Origin: DASYLJ01 sp964432595
GTDB taxonomy: Bacteria; Desulfobacterota; Binatia; DP-6
NCBI GenBank assembly: GCA_964432595.1
Contig: CAYSOF010000029.1
Coordinates: 1-64,000, forward strand
Direction of reading: 5' to 3'
DNA length: 64,000 nucleotides
Below the pieces are notes generated by a model. That model was not told the DNA's origin and made no database searches. It was given only the letters and a program-made list of their open reading frames with translations. Every line of letters begins with the position of its first letter. The first letter of the stretch is position 1. Made by a program: the position numbers and the translations under genes. Shown here one piece after another: positions 1-8,136 of the stretch.

Positions 1-50
1 GCATCAGCGGTGGACCGACGAGGTTTGGATGCGCGTTTTTCCGCAGCCTG

Positions 51-995
51 CTAGAACGCGACGCGCGTCAGTTTCCGCGTCACGAGCACGTTCTGGATCG
101 TGCGGATGCGGCCGTCGGCGTCGAGCTCGACGTGGAACGTGCCGCGCGGCGGATCGCCCGGACGGCCCGTCGCGAACTCGAACGCGATCGCCGGCAGGCC
201 GTTCAGCATGCGGAGCGTCGAGCGCTCGCCCGGCGCGCGGCGGCCGTTCAGCCGCTGGAAGAAGCGCGCCACCTTCGCCGCGCCGACGACCGCGACGCGC
301 GCCGCGTGGAACTCGCCGCCGGCGTCGCTGATCGCGCGCACGTCGGGCGCCAGCAGGCCGGCGATCGCGGCGCCGTCCTCCGCGGCGATCGCGCGCATGA
401 AGCGCTCGAGCGCGGCGCGCGTCCGCTCCTGCATCGTACGGGTCGGGGGCTGCCGCGTGCGGTCGTAGGCGGCCATGGCGCGGCGCGCGCGATGGTGCGT
501 CGTCTTGACGTTCGGCACCGACAGATCGAGCGCGGCGGCCGTCTCCTCGACGGAGTGATCGAAGACGTCGCGCAGGAGCAGTACCGCCCGTTGCGTCGGC
601 GAGAGGGCTTCCAGCGCGGTGAGAAACGCGAGGGTGACGCTCTCGACGAGGTCGTAGCGTCCCTCGGTGCTGCCGAGGCCCGGAACCGTCGGCTCGTACG
701 CGGGCGGCGAGGCGTCGTCGGCCGTCTCGATCGGCCCCGGAAGCCACGGGCCCTTCCAGCCACGACGCCGCCGGCGCCGGAGCAGGTCGCGGCCGAGGTT
801 CAGCGCGACGCGCACGAGCCACGGGCGCAGGTCCTCGTCCATGCGCGCCGGCGGCCGCTCCATCGCGCGCAGGAACGTCTCCTGGACGAGGTCGTCGGCG
901 TCGGCCGGCACCCCGGTCAGGCGATAGCAGAGGTTCCAGAGCAGGCGCTCGTGCGTCTGGAACGCAGTGTCGAGCGCGATGGAGGTCGCCGGCAT
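51..995 (-). CDS. ECF41/SigJ-type RNA polymerase sigma factor with SnoaL-like C-terminal domain
   Basis: This 314-residue protein is an extracytoplasmic-function sigma factor that directs RNA polymerase to a small regulon. Sigma-70 region 2 spans about residues 8-78 (DADDLVQETFLRAM) and region 4 about 115-172 (LSPTQRAVLLLRDVFDHSVE, then the recognition helix). A SnoaL/NTF2-like extension covers about 190-305, which is the ECF41 layout. The DGGG-type motif of that extension appears as DAGGE near residue 220, and the C-terminal NPDKL motif is degenerate. In the ECF41 family this extension tunes activity in place of an anti-sigma factor. It starts 12 bp after an FAD oxidoreductase, matching the known linkage of ECF41 genes to oxidoreductases. 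The stop is TAG at 51-53; bases 1-50 downstream hold nothing I recognise. Confidence 0.9.
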   Translation of the reverse strand: MPATSIALDTAFQTHERLLWNLCYRLTGVPADADDLVQETFLRAMERPPARMDEDLRPWLVRVALNLGRDLLRRRRRRGWKGPWLPGPIETADDASPPAYEPTVPGLGSTEGRYDLVESVTLAFLTALEALSPTQRAVLLLRDVFDHSVEETAAALDLSVPNVKTTHHRARRAMAAYDRTRQPPTRTMQERTRAALERFMRAIAAEDGAAIAGLLAPDVRAISDAGGEFHAARVAVVGAAKVARFFQRLNGRRAPGERSTLRMLNGLPAIAFEFATGRPGDPPRGTFHVELDADGRIRTIQNVLVTRKLTRVAF

Positions 996-1007
996 CGGCA
1001 GTATCCG

Positions 1008-2315
1008 TCAGGCGGCGCGTGCCGCCGGGCCGAGCCGCGCCGTCAGATGGGCTGCCGCCGCGCGCGCGCTGGCCGCGCTCGCGTCGACGAGCCAACCCTC
1101 GGGACCGACCCAGTCGCCCGCGAGCGCCAGGTTCGCCGCGCCCGGCACCTCGACGCCGGCTCGGCCCGGCAGGCCGCCGTCCGCCGCCGTCGCGAGCGCG
1201 CTCACCGCCAGCATCGACGGCAGGAAGCGGCGGTGTGCGACGACGTCGCGCCAGCCGGGCTGCATCAGGTCGAGCACGCCCTCGAGCTCGCGCTCGGTGA
1301 CGCGGGGATCGGGCGCGTTCGCCTCGAGGTAGCGTGCGACGTGGATGACCGCGCCGCCCTCGGGCGCCAGCGTCGCGACCGCGGTGTGCACGGAGAAGTA
1401 GAGCGGCCGGTCGACGCCGAGCGCGAAGCGCGCGGCGGGGGCGGGGAGGCGCGTCAGCGCGACGTCGAGGCACGCCGCGCGGACCGGCACGGCGGCAGCC
1501 GCGCGCCGGCGCGACGGTCCGTCGGGGAGCAACGCCACGGCGGCGTCGGCCGGCAGCGCCAGCACGACGGCCCGCGACGGGAGCCGCGTGCCGTCGCGCA
1601 GCGACACGCCGCAGGCCGTGCCGCTCGCGTCCACGTCGATCGACGCGACGGCGGCGCCGGTGCGCACGACGACGCCCGCCGCTTCGGCGCGCGCGCGCAG
1701 GCCGTCGACCAGCGTCTGCCAGCCGCCGTCGACGTACTCGACGTTCTTCGCGAACGCGAGCTGCAGCTGCGACACGGCGACCGCCGCGCTCATCGTCTCG
1801 GCCGCGTTCGCGTACGTCGCGAGGCGGAAGAGCGCGCGGAGGAGACGACGGACGTCCTCGTTGCGGACGGTCTGCTGGAGCCACGCATTCACGGTGACGC
1901 CGTGGAGCGCCGAGGCGTCGACGCGCGCGAGGCCGGCGAGCAGCCGCGCGGTCTCCATCTTGGCGGCGACGCCGAAGAGGCCCGTCGTGAGCAGCGAGAC
2001 GAGGCCGCCCGGTAACGCGTGCCGTGCGCCGCGGTCGAGCGCGTAGCCCCCCGTCGCGCTCGGGGCGCCGCCGCGCCACGTGACGCCGAGCTCGCGCAGG
2101 ACCGCGGCGGCGGCGCCGCCGCGGTAGAGCGCATGGGGACCGAGATTGAGGGCGAAGCCGCCCTCCTCGACGTGGGTGGCGCCGCGGCCGCCCAGGGTCG
2201 AGCTCTTCTCGAGCACGGCGACCCGCCGTCCGTCGCGGGCGAGCAGCGCCGCGCAGGTCAGGCCCGCGAGGCCACCGCCGATCACCAGTACGTCGTCCTG
2301 TCGCGTCGTCGTCAT
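1008..2315 (-). CDS. FAD-dependent oxidoreductase of the phytoene desaturase / protoporphyrinogen oxidase superfamily
   Basis: The 435-residue flavoprotein opens with a dinucleotide-binding Rossmann motif (VLVIGGGLAGLTCAALLA) followed by an acidic ribose-binding residue in AVLEKSSTLGGRG, and ends with the second FAD-contact region (LALAGDWVGPEGW...A). This is the architecture of amine oxidase/carotenoid desaturase-like NAD(P)/FAD enzymes; the substrate cannot be told. The start was set at the ATG at 2315 because a strong GGAGGAG ribosome-binding site lies just upstream and the Rossmann motif begins within ten residues; the frame stays open further upstream without support. It is the first gene of a two-gene unit with the ECF sigma factor, and a candidate ECF41 promoter lies 34 bp upstream, so it is probably the target of that sigma factor. 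Confidence 0.85.
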   Translation of the reverse strand: MTTTRQDDVLVIGGGLAGLTCAALLARDGRRVAVLEKSSTLGGRGATHVEEGGFALNLGPHALYRGGAAAAVLRELGVTWRGGAPSATGGYALDRGARHALPGGLVSLLTTGLFGVAAKMETARLLAGLARVDASALHGVTVNAWLQQTVRNEDVRRLLRALFRLATYANAAETMSAAVAVSQLQLAFAKNVEYVDGGWQTLVDGLRARAEAAGVVVRTGAAVASIDVDASGTACGVSLRDGTRLPSRAVVLALPADAAVALLPDGPSRRRAAAAVPVRAACLDVALTRLPAPAARFALGVDRPLYFSVHTAVATLAPEGGAVIHVARYLEANAPDPRVTERELEGVLDLMQPGWRDVVAHRRFLPSMLAVSALATAADGGLPGRAGVEVPGAANLALAGDWVGPEGWLVDASAASARAAAAHLTARLGPAARAA

Positions 2316-2348
2316 GGGGCTCCTCCGTTGCTTGGGTTCTGCCCTCGA

Positions 2349-2375
2349 CACGTCCGACCCCGGCGAAAGGTTACA
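2349..2375 (-). promoter_or_regulatory. Candidate ECF41-dependent promoter
   Basis: On the minus strand the sequence reads TGTAACC, exactly 16 bases, then CGTG. The published ECF41 promoter consensus is close to TGTCACA-N16-CGTC. It lies 34 bp before the ATG of the FAD oxidoreductase that precedes the ECF41 sigma gene, where an autoregulated promoter is expected. The match is by eye and imperfect. Confidence 0.5.
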
Positions 2376-2417
2376 GCCCGGCTTGCCGCGCCCCGGGGCG
2401 GATGGCAAGGCGGAACG

Positions 2418-2633
2418 ATGGACGGGCTCGGCCGCACGCTGATCGTCGTCGGCCTCCTGATCGTGGCGGTGGGCGTCGTCCTGACCGTCGCGCCGCGCAT
2501 GCCGTGGCTCGGGCGCCTCCCCGGCGACATCTTGGTCCAGCGGGAACGGTTCACATTCTACTTCCCGATCGTCACCTCGATCGTCGTCAGCATCGTCCTG
2601 ACGGTGCTCCTGAACCTCTTCTTTCGTCGCTGA
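2418..2633 (+). CDS. DUF2905 family small membrane protein
   Basis: A 71-residue protein with two predicted transmembrane helices (about residues 7-26 and 49-68) joined by the loop PRMPWLGRLPGDILVQRERF, the signature of DUF2905. The family is widespread, short, inner-membrane and of unknown function. The ATG at 2418 is used because the conserved region begins at residue 4 and the length fits the family. It is divergent from the FAD oxidoreductase and lies 77 bp before the NtrY-like kinase, which has its own promoter. Confidence 0.8.
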   Translation: MDGLGRTLIVVGLLIVAVGVVLTVAPRMPWLGRLPGDILVQRERFTFYFPIVTSIVVSIVLTVLLNLFFRR

Positions 2634-2671
2634 CACTCGCAAATTCGCGGGGTTAGGCGAAAGCACCCGCC

Positions 2672-2700
2672 TTGCCTTCGTCGATCCAGGCCCCTATCAT
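2672..2700 (+). promoter_or_regulatory. Sigma-70-like promoter of the NtrY-like kinase gene
   Basis: TTGCCT at 2672-2677, a 17-bp spacer and TATCAT at 2695-2700. The ATG at 2711 lies ten bases after the -10 box, so the transcript would have almost no leader. The in-frame TTG at 2672 that could extend the protein is the -35 box itself, which argues for the ATG start. Confidence 0.55.
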
Positions 2701-2710
2701 CCCGCAATTC

Positions 2711-4954
2711 ATGCCGGATCGGTCCGACCAGGCGCCCGAGACGGCGCCCGCGTCCGAGCTGCGACGTCGCTGGCGGGAAGGGTGGATCATCCTCGCCACC
2801 GCCCTGGCGGTCGTGGCGTTCGCGATCTTCGAGACCCGGCTGCCGCAGTTCGCCGGTGACGGCTCGGTCGGCACGGACGCCATCCTCGTCCTGCTGATCA
2901 ACCTGAACCTGATCCTCCTCGTCCTGCTCGTCTTCCTGGTCGGCCGGAACGTCGTGAAGCTGTTCCTCGACCGGCGCCGCCGCATCCTCGGCTCGCATCT
3001 GCGCACGCGGCTGGTCGTCGCGTTCATCGGCATCGCGCTGCTGCCGGCGACCCTGTTGTTCCTGGTCGCGCAGGTCTTCGTCGGCAACTCCATCGAGGAC
3101 TGGTTCAACGGCCAGGTGGAGACGGCGCTCGAAGGCTCCCTCGACGTCGCGCACGCCTATTACGAGGACATCGCGACGACGTCGCTCGGCTTCGCGCGGC
3201 AGACCGCCGCGAAGCTCGCGCCGACGAAGCTGCTGCAGGCCGACGCGCGCACGCAGCTGAAGACGTTCCTCACCGAGCGGCGCGAGGAATACCAGCTCGA
3301 CCTGATCGAGGTGTTCGCCGACGGCAAGGCGCTCGGACGCAGCCGGCGTCCGGAGCTCGAAGGCAAGGTCGGCATCCAACCGTGGAGCGATCTCGTGAAG
3401 CGCGCGGCCGCCGGCGACCCGGCCACGGCCGTCGACGCGGTGGGGCAGGCCGACGTGATCCGCGCGGCTGCGCCGGTCGAGGTCGACGGCAAGATCGTCG
3501 CGGTGGTGGTCGTCGACTCGTACGTGCCGAAGAGCGTGGTGAAGCGCCGCGAGCAGATCGACCGCTCGTTCGGCGAGTACCTGCGCCTCAAGATCCAGCG
3601 CCGTCCGATCCGCACCGCGTACACCATCACACTCGTGCTGGTGACGATGGTCGTCGTCTTCTCCGCCATCTGGGTCGGCTTCTACGTCGCGCGCGGCATC
3701 ACGGTGCCCATCCAGCGGCTTGCCGAGGGCACGCGCGCCGTCGCGCAGGGCGACCTCGACCAGCACATCGCCGGCGAGGGCGACGACGAGATCGGCACGC
3801 TCGTGACGGCGTTCAACCACATGACCGCCGATCTGAAGACGAGCCGCGCCGAGCTCGACGAACGCAACCGCGACCTCGAGGTCGTGCTGGCGAACATCAC
3901 GGCGGGCGTCGTCGCCGCCGACGGCACCGGCCGCATCACCATGATGAACCGCGCCGCGGAAGGGTTGCTCGGTGCCACCGCGGAGGCGTCGCTCGGGCGT
4001 GCGTTGGGCGCCATCTTCCCCGGCGAGCCGAACGCGGACCTGCGCACCGAGCTCGCCGACCTGCTCGGCGGCAGCGCGACGACGCTCGAGCGCCAGGTCA
4101 CGCTGGCGCGCCAGGACGTCGGCGAGGTGTCGGTGCTGGTGACGGGCACGCGGCTGGTGACGGAGAGCGGCGAGGCGCAGGGACTCGTGCTGTTTCTCGA
4201 GGACGTGACGCATCTCCTGCGCGTCGAGCGCATGGAGGCGTGGCGCGAGGTCGCCCGCCGCATCGCGCACGAGATCAAGAACCCGCTCACGCCCATCCAG
4301 CTGGCGGCCCAGCGCCTACGCCGACGCTACGGCGCGCAGCTACGCGAGAACGGCGCCGTGTTCGACGAGTGCACGCGCACCATCATCCAGCAGGTCGACG
4401 AGCTGAAGGACCTCGTGAACGAGTTCTCGATGTTCGCGCGCATGCCGCAGGGCGAGCACACGCCGCAAGACCTGAATGCGCTCGTCGAGGAGGCGCTCGT
4501 GCTCTTCCGCGAAGGGCATCCCGACGTCGACTTCACGTTCTCGGCCGCGCCCGATATGCCGACGCTCGAGCTCGACCGCGAGGGCATGAAGCGCGCCGTC
4601 ATCAACGTCCTCGACAACGCGGTCGCCGCCTGCAGCGCGCGCAAGACCAGCGGGCGGCGCCACGTCGAGGTGTCGACGTCGCACGACCCGCAGCTCGGTA
4701 TCGCGCGGCTCGAGATCGCCGACGACGGCGTCGGCATGTCGGCGGAGACCAAGCTCCGCCTGTTCGAACCCTACTACTCGACCAAGCCCGACGGCACCGG
4801 CCTCGGCTTGGCCATCGTGTCGGCCATCGTGGCCGACCACAAAGGCTTCATCCGCGTGCGCGACAACGCGCCGTACGGGAGCCGCTTCATCGTGGAGTTC
4901 CCGGTGCGCAGTCAGCCCGCGCAGCTCGTTGCGCGCGCGCGCCTGGGGGCCTGA
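2711..4954 (+). CDS. ntrY: NtrY-like membrane sensor histidine kinase
   Basis: A 747-residue sensor kinase. After a short cytoplasmic stretch come membrane helices at about residues 23-42 and 60-82, a further hydrophobic segment (VVAFIGIALLPATLLFLVAQ), a periplasmic region, a last helix near residue 310 and a HAMP linker (ARGITVPIQRLAEGTRAVAQ). A PAS domain follows (EVVLANITAGVVAADGTGRI). The HisKA H-box reads RRIAHEIKNPLTPIQLAAQR, with His520 as predicted phosphoacceptor. An HATPase domain carries the N box (NVLDNAVAAC) and G boxes (DDGVGM, GTGLGLAIV). The N-terminal arrangement and the HEIKNPLTPIQL box are typical of NtrY. Its usual partner is NtrX, a sigma-54 activator; here the next gene, 13 bp on, is a receiver-LpxC fusion. 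The gene name is by similarity only. Confidence 0.85.
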   Translation: MPDRSDQAPETAPASELRRRWREGWIILATALAVVAFAIFETRLPQFAGDGSVGTDAILVLLINLNLILLVLLVFLVGRNVVKLFLDRRRRILGSHLRTRLVVAFIGIALLPATLLFLVAQVFVGNSIEDWFNGQVETALEGSLDVAHAYYEDIATTSLGFARQTAAKLAPTKLLQADARTQLKTFLTERREEYQLDLIEVFADGKALGRSRRPELEGKVGIQPWSDLVKRAAAGDPATAVDAVGQADVIRAAAPVEVDGKIVAVVVVDSYVPKSVVKRREQIDRSFGEYLRLKIQRRPIRTAYTITLVLVTMVVVFSAIWVGFYVARGITVPIQRLAEGTRAVAQGDLDQHIAGEGDDEIGTLVTAFNHMTADLKTSRAELDERNRDLEVVLANITAGVVAADGTGRITMMNRAAEGLLGATAEASLGRALGAIFPGEPNADLRTELADLLGGSATTLERQVTLARQDVGEVSVLVTGTRLVTESGEAQGLVLFLEDVTHLLRVERMEAWREVARRIAHEIKNPLTPIQLAAQRLRRRYGAQLRENGAVFDECTRTIIQQVDELKDLVNEFSMFARMPQGEHTPQDLNALVEEALVLFREGHPDVDFTFSAAPDMPTLELDREGMKRAVINVLDNAVAACSARKTSGRRHVEVSTSHDPQLGIARLEIADDGVGMSAETKLRLFEPYYSTKPDGTGLGLAIVSAIVADHKGFIRVRDNAPYGSRFIVEFPVRSQPAQLVARARLGA

Positions 4955-4967
4955 CGGAGGGACCTGC

Positions 4968-6254
4968 ATGTCCGAGACGATCCTGGTGGTGGACGACGAG
5001 GAGAAGATCCGACAGACGCTGCGCGGCGTGCTCGCCGACGAGGGCTTCGACGTCCTCGAGGCCGAGAACGGCCGGGCGGCGCTCGACGTGCTGTCGCAGC
5101 AGGTGCCGCGGCTCGCGATCGTCGACATCTGGATGCCGGAGATCGACGGCATCGAGCTCGTCCAGCGGATGCGCGCGCAGGCGCCGCAGCTGCCCATCAT
5201 CGTCATCTCCGGTCACGGCACGATCGAGACGGCCGTGAAGGTGATCCGTCTCGGCGCGTTCGACTTCCTCGAGAAGCCCTTCCAGCTCGACGCGCTCCTG
5301 CGCGTCGTGGGCCGCGCCCTGGGCGAAACGCCCGCGGCGGCGAACGGCGACGCCGTGCCGGCGCTCGGCGTCGCGGAGCACGCCACCGTCGCTCCGCCGC
5401 GCCGGCTGCCACAGCGCACGATCGCCCGCAGCGTCGTCGTCAACGGCCAGGGGCTGCACTCCGGCGTCCGCACCGGGCTGATCCTGCAGCCGATGCCGCC
5501 GGGCAGCGGCATCCAGTTCGGCAGCATCACGAGCGGCGAGACGGTGCCTGCCCTCGTCGACTACGTCGATTCGACCGGCTACGCGACCACGCTGGTCCGC
5601 GGCGGCATGGTGGCGAAGACGATCGAGCACCTGATGGCGGCGCTGCACGCGCACGCCATCACGAACCTCATGGTGAAGATGCAGGGCGAGGTGCCGATCC
5701 TCGACGGCTCGGCCACCGATCTCTGCGCGCTGATCGGCGAGGGCGGCGTCGTCGAGCAGGAAGGCACCATCGAGGAGCTGGCCGTCGACCAGCGCTACGC
5801 GGTCGGCAGCGACGAGCCCGACGGGAAGGGCATCAGCATCGAGCCGTCGGACGTCTTCGAGGTGCAGTACACGCTGGAGTACCCGCAGCCGATCGGGCAC
5901 CAGCAGTACACGTTCCGTCTGACCGATCCCGAGGCGTTCTGCCGCGAGATCGCGCCGGCGCGCACGTTCGGCTTCGTGAAGGAGATCGAGACGCTCGAGC
6001 AGATGGGTCTCGCGGCCGGCGGGCGTCTCAACAACTTCATCCTGGTCGGCGACGAGGGCGTCGTGAACGCGCCGCTGCGCTTCGCCGACGAGTTCGTGCG
6101 CCACAAGATCCTCGACATCTTCGGCGACTTCTACCTGCTGGGACGGCCGCTGCGCGGGCGGATCGTCGCCCGGCGGACGGGGCACTCCGACAACGCCGCG
6201 CTGCTGCGCGTCCTGCGCGAGCGCTTCGGCGTGCCGGCGTTCCGCAGCGCGTAG
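4968..6254 (+). CDS. lpxC: Receiver domain-LpxC fusion: UDP-3-O-acyl-N-acetylglucosamine deacetylase with N-terminal response-regulator domain
   Basis: This 428-residue protein joins two complete domains. Residues 1-118 are a CheY-like receiver with acidic pocket Asp9/Asp10, phosphoacceptor Asp53 (IVDIWMPEIDG), Ser81 and Lys103 (FLEKPF). A linker at 119-149 leads into LpxC, the zinc deacetylase of the committed step of lipid A synthesis, from about residue 150 (VVVNGQGLHSG) to 425. The LpxC active-site residues are present: Glu220-His221 (KTIEHLMAAL), the His379/Asp383 zinc ligands (EFVRHKILD) and His406 (TGHSDN), plus the EVPILDGSA and FGFVKEIE motifs. The ATG at 4968 has a GGAGGG ribosome-binding site. 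It follows the NtrY-like kinase by 13 bp, so phosphotransfer to Asp53 is a reasonable inference. NtrX would normally have an AAA+ domain here. No standalone lpxC is in the window. Confidence 0.93.
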   Translation: MSETILVVDDEEKIRQTLRGVLADEGFDVLEAENGRAALDVLSQQVPRLAIVDIWMPEIDGIELVQRMRAQAPQLPIIVISGHGTIETAVKVIRLGAFDFLEKPFQLDALLRVVGRALGETPAAANGDAVPALGVAEHATVAPPRRLPQRTIARSVVVNGQGLHSGVRTGLILQPMPPGSGIQFGSITSGETVPALVDYVDSTGYATTLVRGGMVAKTIEHLMAALHAHAITNLMVKMQGEVPILDGSATDLCALIGEGGVVEQEGTIEELAVDQRYAVGSDEPDGKGISIEPSDVFEVQYTLEYPQPIGHQQYTFRLTDPEAFCREIAPARTFGFVKEIETLEQMGLAAGGRLNNFILVGDEGVVNAPLRFADEFVRHKILDIFGDFYLLGRPLRGRIVARRTGHSDNAALLRVLRERFGVPAFRSA

Positions 6255-6261
6255 GAGCGAC

Positions 6262-6945
6262 ATGGCCGGCGCCGACGCGGCGGTGCGCGAGGGCATGGCG
6301 GCGCAGCTGCGCGCCCTCGACGAGCACCTCGCGCTCGGCATGCCGCGCCTCGGGTGGAAGGTCGCGATCAACGATCCGGCCATGCAGCGGCGGCTCGGGC
6401 TCGACGGCTGGGTGACGGGATTCCTGCGCGGCGACCGCGTGTTTCGTTCGGCTGACACCTACGCCATCGCCGACGGGGCGATGGTGCTGGTCGAGGCGGA
6501 GATCGCGATCCGCGTCGGCCGCGAGGTGCCGCCGGACGCGAGCGTGGCGGACGGCGAGGCGGCGATCGCCGCGATCGCGCCGGCGATCGAGCTCGTCGAC
6601 TACGCGCGCCCGATGACCGGTCTCGCCACGATGCTCGGCCACAGCGCCTTCCACGACGCGGTGGTGTTCGGCGACGAGCGGCCTGCGGTCACGGGCTCGG
6701 TCGCCGGACCGACGGTACGCTGCCGCGGCGAGACGGTGCGCATGCCCGATCCTGCGCTCGATCCCGGACCGCTCGGCGCGCTCGTCGCACGGGTCGCCGC
6801 GTTCCTCGGCGCGCACGGTGCCGCGCTGCTCGCCGGCGACCGCATCATCTCGGGCACCTTCACGCAGCCGCTGCCCGTCGTGACCGGCGACGACGTCGCC
6901 GTCGACTTCGCCGCGCTCGGCGGCGTGTCGCTGCGGATCGTCTAG
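6262..6945 (+). CDS. 2-keto-4-pentenoate hydratase family protein (MhpD/FAH-like)
   Basis: A 227-residue protein resembling 2-hydroxypenta-2,4-dienoate hydratase / 4-oxalocrotonate decarboxylase enzymes. Supporting segments are LGWKVAINDPAMQRRLGLDG near the N terminus, the metal-site region VLVEAEIAIRVGREVP, AIELVDYARPMTGLATMLGH in the middle and the terminal GDRIISGTFTQPLPVVTGDD. These enzymes act in the meta-cleavage pathway of aromatics, but no other gene of that pathway is nearby, so the substrate is open. The ATG at 6262 has a TAGGAG site overlapping the lpxC stop region, implying translational coupling. Its 3' end overlaps convergent gspK by four bases. Confidence 0.75.
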   Translation: MAGADAAVREGMAAQLRALDEHLALGMPRLGWKVAINDPAMQRRLGLDGWVTGFLRGDRVFRSADTYAIADGAMVLVEAEIAIRVGREVPPDASVADGEAAIAAIAPAIELVDYARPMTGLATMLGHSAFHDAVVFGDERPAVTGSVAGPTVRCRGETVRMPDPALDPGPLGALVARVAAFLGAHGAALLAGDRIISGTFTQPLPVVTGDDVAVDFAALGGVSLRIV

Positions 6946-7784
6946 TCGACGACGCGCCACGCCGTCACCTCGGCGCGGCCGCCGATCACGCTCAACGTCG
7001 CCTCGACGGTGCGGCGGACAGGGCGCACGGTGGCGGTGATGCGCAGCGTGTAGTGGCGGCTGCGCGACGTGCAGCCGGGCAGATCGGTGCACGCCACCAC
7101 CGTCGTCTCGCGTGCGGCGACGAGCGCCTGCGCGCGTGCCTCGTCGCCGAGCCACGCGGCGAGCACCTCGCGCGGCGCCGTGTTCGGGTTGACGCCGCGC
7201 TCGCCGGCCGAGCCGACGAACCGGCGTAGCCGCGCCAGCGTCCGGGGCGTCATGCCGCGCACCGCCCCCAGCTCGCCGATCGTGTGCGGCGGCGCGTTCG
7301 CCGGCACGATCGACGGCACGCGCCCGCGGTACCAGGCGCGTTCGGCGCCACGCGCGCGCGGCGCGTCGTCGGCGTCGGTCCAGTCGGCGAGCGCGTCGGC
7401 CAGCGCGGGATCCATCTCGAGCGCCGCCAGCAAGCGGGGCAGGGCGTCGAGGCCCTCCGGCCTGGTCAGGTCGAGCCGCCGCGCCTCGTCCTCGACGACC
7501 GCCTCCACCCGACCCGCGCCGAGCGCCTGCGGGCCGACGGGGATCGCCCACGGCGAGCGCAGCGTGTCGGTGTCGGCGACGAGGTCGTGCTCGCCGAGCA
7601 GCACCGACGCCGTCGCCACCGCCGAGCGCACCAGCGCGTCGGCCTGGAGTGTCGCGAGCGCGGCGCCCGTCCGTTGCTGCGAGCGTGTCGCGGTGTGCGC
7701 CAACGCCGTCGCCACGACGACCAGCCCCGCCAGCGCCGCGACGGCGCCGAGGAGCGCCATGCCCTCCTCAGACCGGCGGCACAT
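6942..7784 (-). CDS. gspK: Type II secretion minor pseudopilin GspK
   Basis: A 280-residue protein with a short basic leader and a pseudopilin-type hydrophobic segment (EEGMALLGAVAALAGLVVVA); cleavage after the Gly of EEG would leave M-A-L-L at the mature end. The larger periplasmic domain is typical of GspK, as are the helix-hairpin-helix-like stretch GELGAVRGMTPRTLARLRRF and the following NPNTAPREVLAAWLG. GspK caps the pseudopilus with GspI and GspJ. It is the last gene of the operon and overlaps gspI by 17 bp. The usual Glu at mature position 5 is not clear here, as is common in GspK. Confidence 0.85.
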   Translation of the reverse strand: MCRRSEEGMALLGAVAALAGLVVVATALAHTATRSQQRTGAALATLQADALVRSAVATASVLLGEHDLVADTDTLRSPWAIPVGPQALGAGRVEAVVEDEARRLDLTRPEGLDALPRLLAALEMDPALADALADWTDADDAPRARGAERAWYRGRVPSIVPANAPPHTIGELGAVRGMTPRTLARLRRFVGSAGERGVNPNTAPREVLAAWLGDEARAQALVAARETTVVACTDLPGCTSRSRHYTLRITATVRPVRRTVEATLSVIGGRAEVTAWRVVD

Positions 7785-8136
7785 GGATCACCTCGACCAG
7801 CTCGCACGGTGCGCCGCCGTCGTCGGGATGCACACGCACGTGGACCTCGCGCAGGGCCGGATGCGGCGTGCGCACGACGTCGCGCTCGAACCGCAGCCCG
7901 CCGGGCTCGACGCCGTCGGTGTGGCCGGGCTCCGGCGGCGCCAGCGCGGCGTCGGCGAGCAACGCCTGCGCCGCCAGCATCGCGCGCGTCGTGCGATCGC
8001 CGGCGTCGATGGTCCCGATGCTGCGCGTGACGAGCCGCTGCAGTGCGGCCACGCCGACCGTGAGGACCACGATGGCGACGAGCACCTCGAGGAGGCCGAC
8101 GCCTCGCTCAGTCGACCGCTTCGATCCGCGGGACAT
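7768..8136 (-). CDS. gspI: Type II secretion minor pseudopilin GspI
   Basis: A 122-residue prepilin-like protein with leader MSRGSKRSTERG and the N-methylation segment VGLLEVLVAIVVLTVGVAAL; Glu at mature position 5 is present. Size, the LLEVLVAIVVL motif and the position next to gspK support GspI, a tip component of the pseudopilus. GspJ is less likely because a better GspJ candidate lies at 10724-11254. Both ends overlap neighbours (gspN upstream, gspK downstream), implying coupled translation. In most type II operons gspI precedes gspJ and gspK; here it comes after gspN. Confidence 0.75.
   Translation of the reverse strand: MSRGSKRSTERGVGLLEVLVAIVVLTVGVAALQRLVTRSIGTIDAGDRTTRAMLAAQALLADAALAPPEPGHTDGVEPGGLRFERDVVRTPHPALREVHVRVHPDDGGAPCELVEVIHVPPV

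Noticed and set aside
2672..2710. N-terminal extension of the NtrY-like kinase from the TTG at 2672
   Set aside because: The TTG lies in the -35 box of a good promoter whose start point is downstream, so these codons would not be transcribed.
7768..8136. Calling this pseudopilin GspJ or GspH
   Set aside because: The short length, LLEVLVAIVVL start and adjacency to gspK favour GspI, and the LPRAV-type segment of GspJ is found at 10724-11254 instead.
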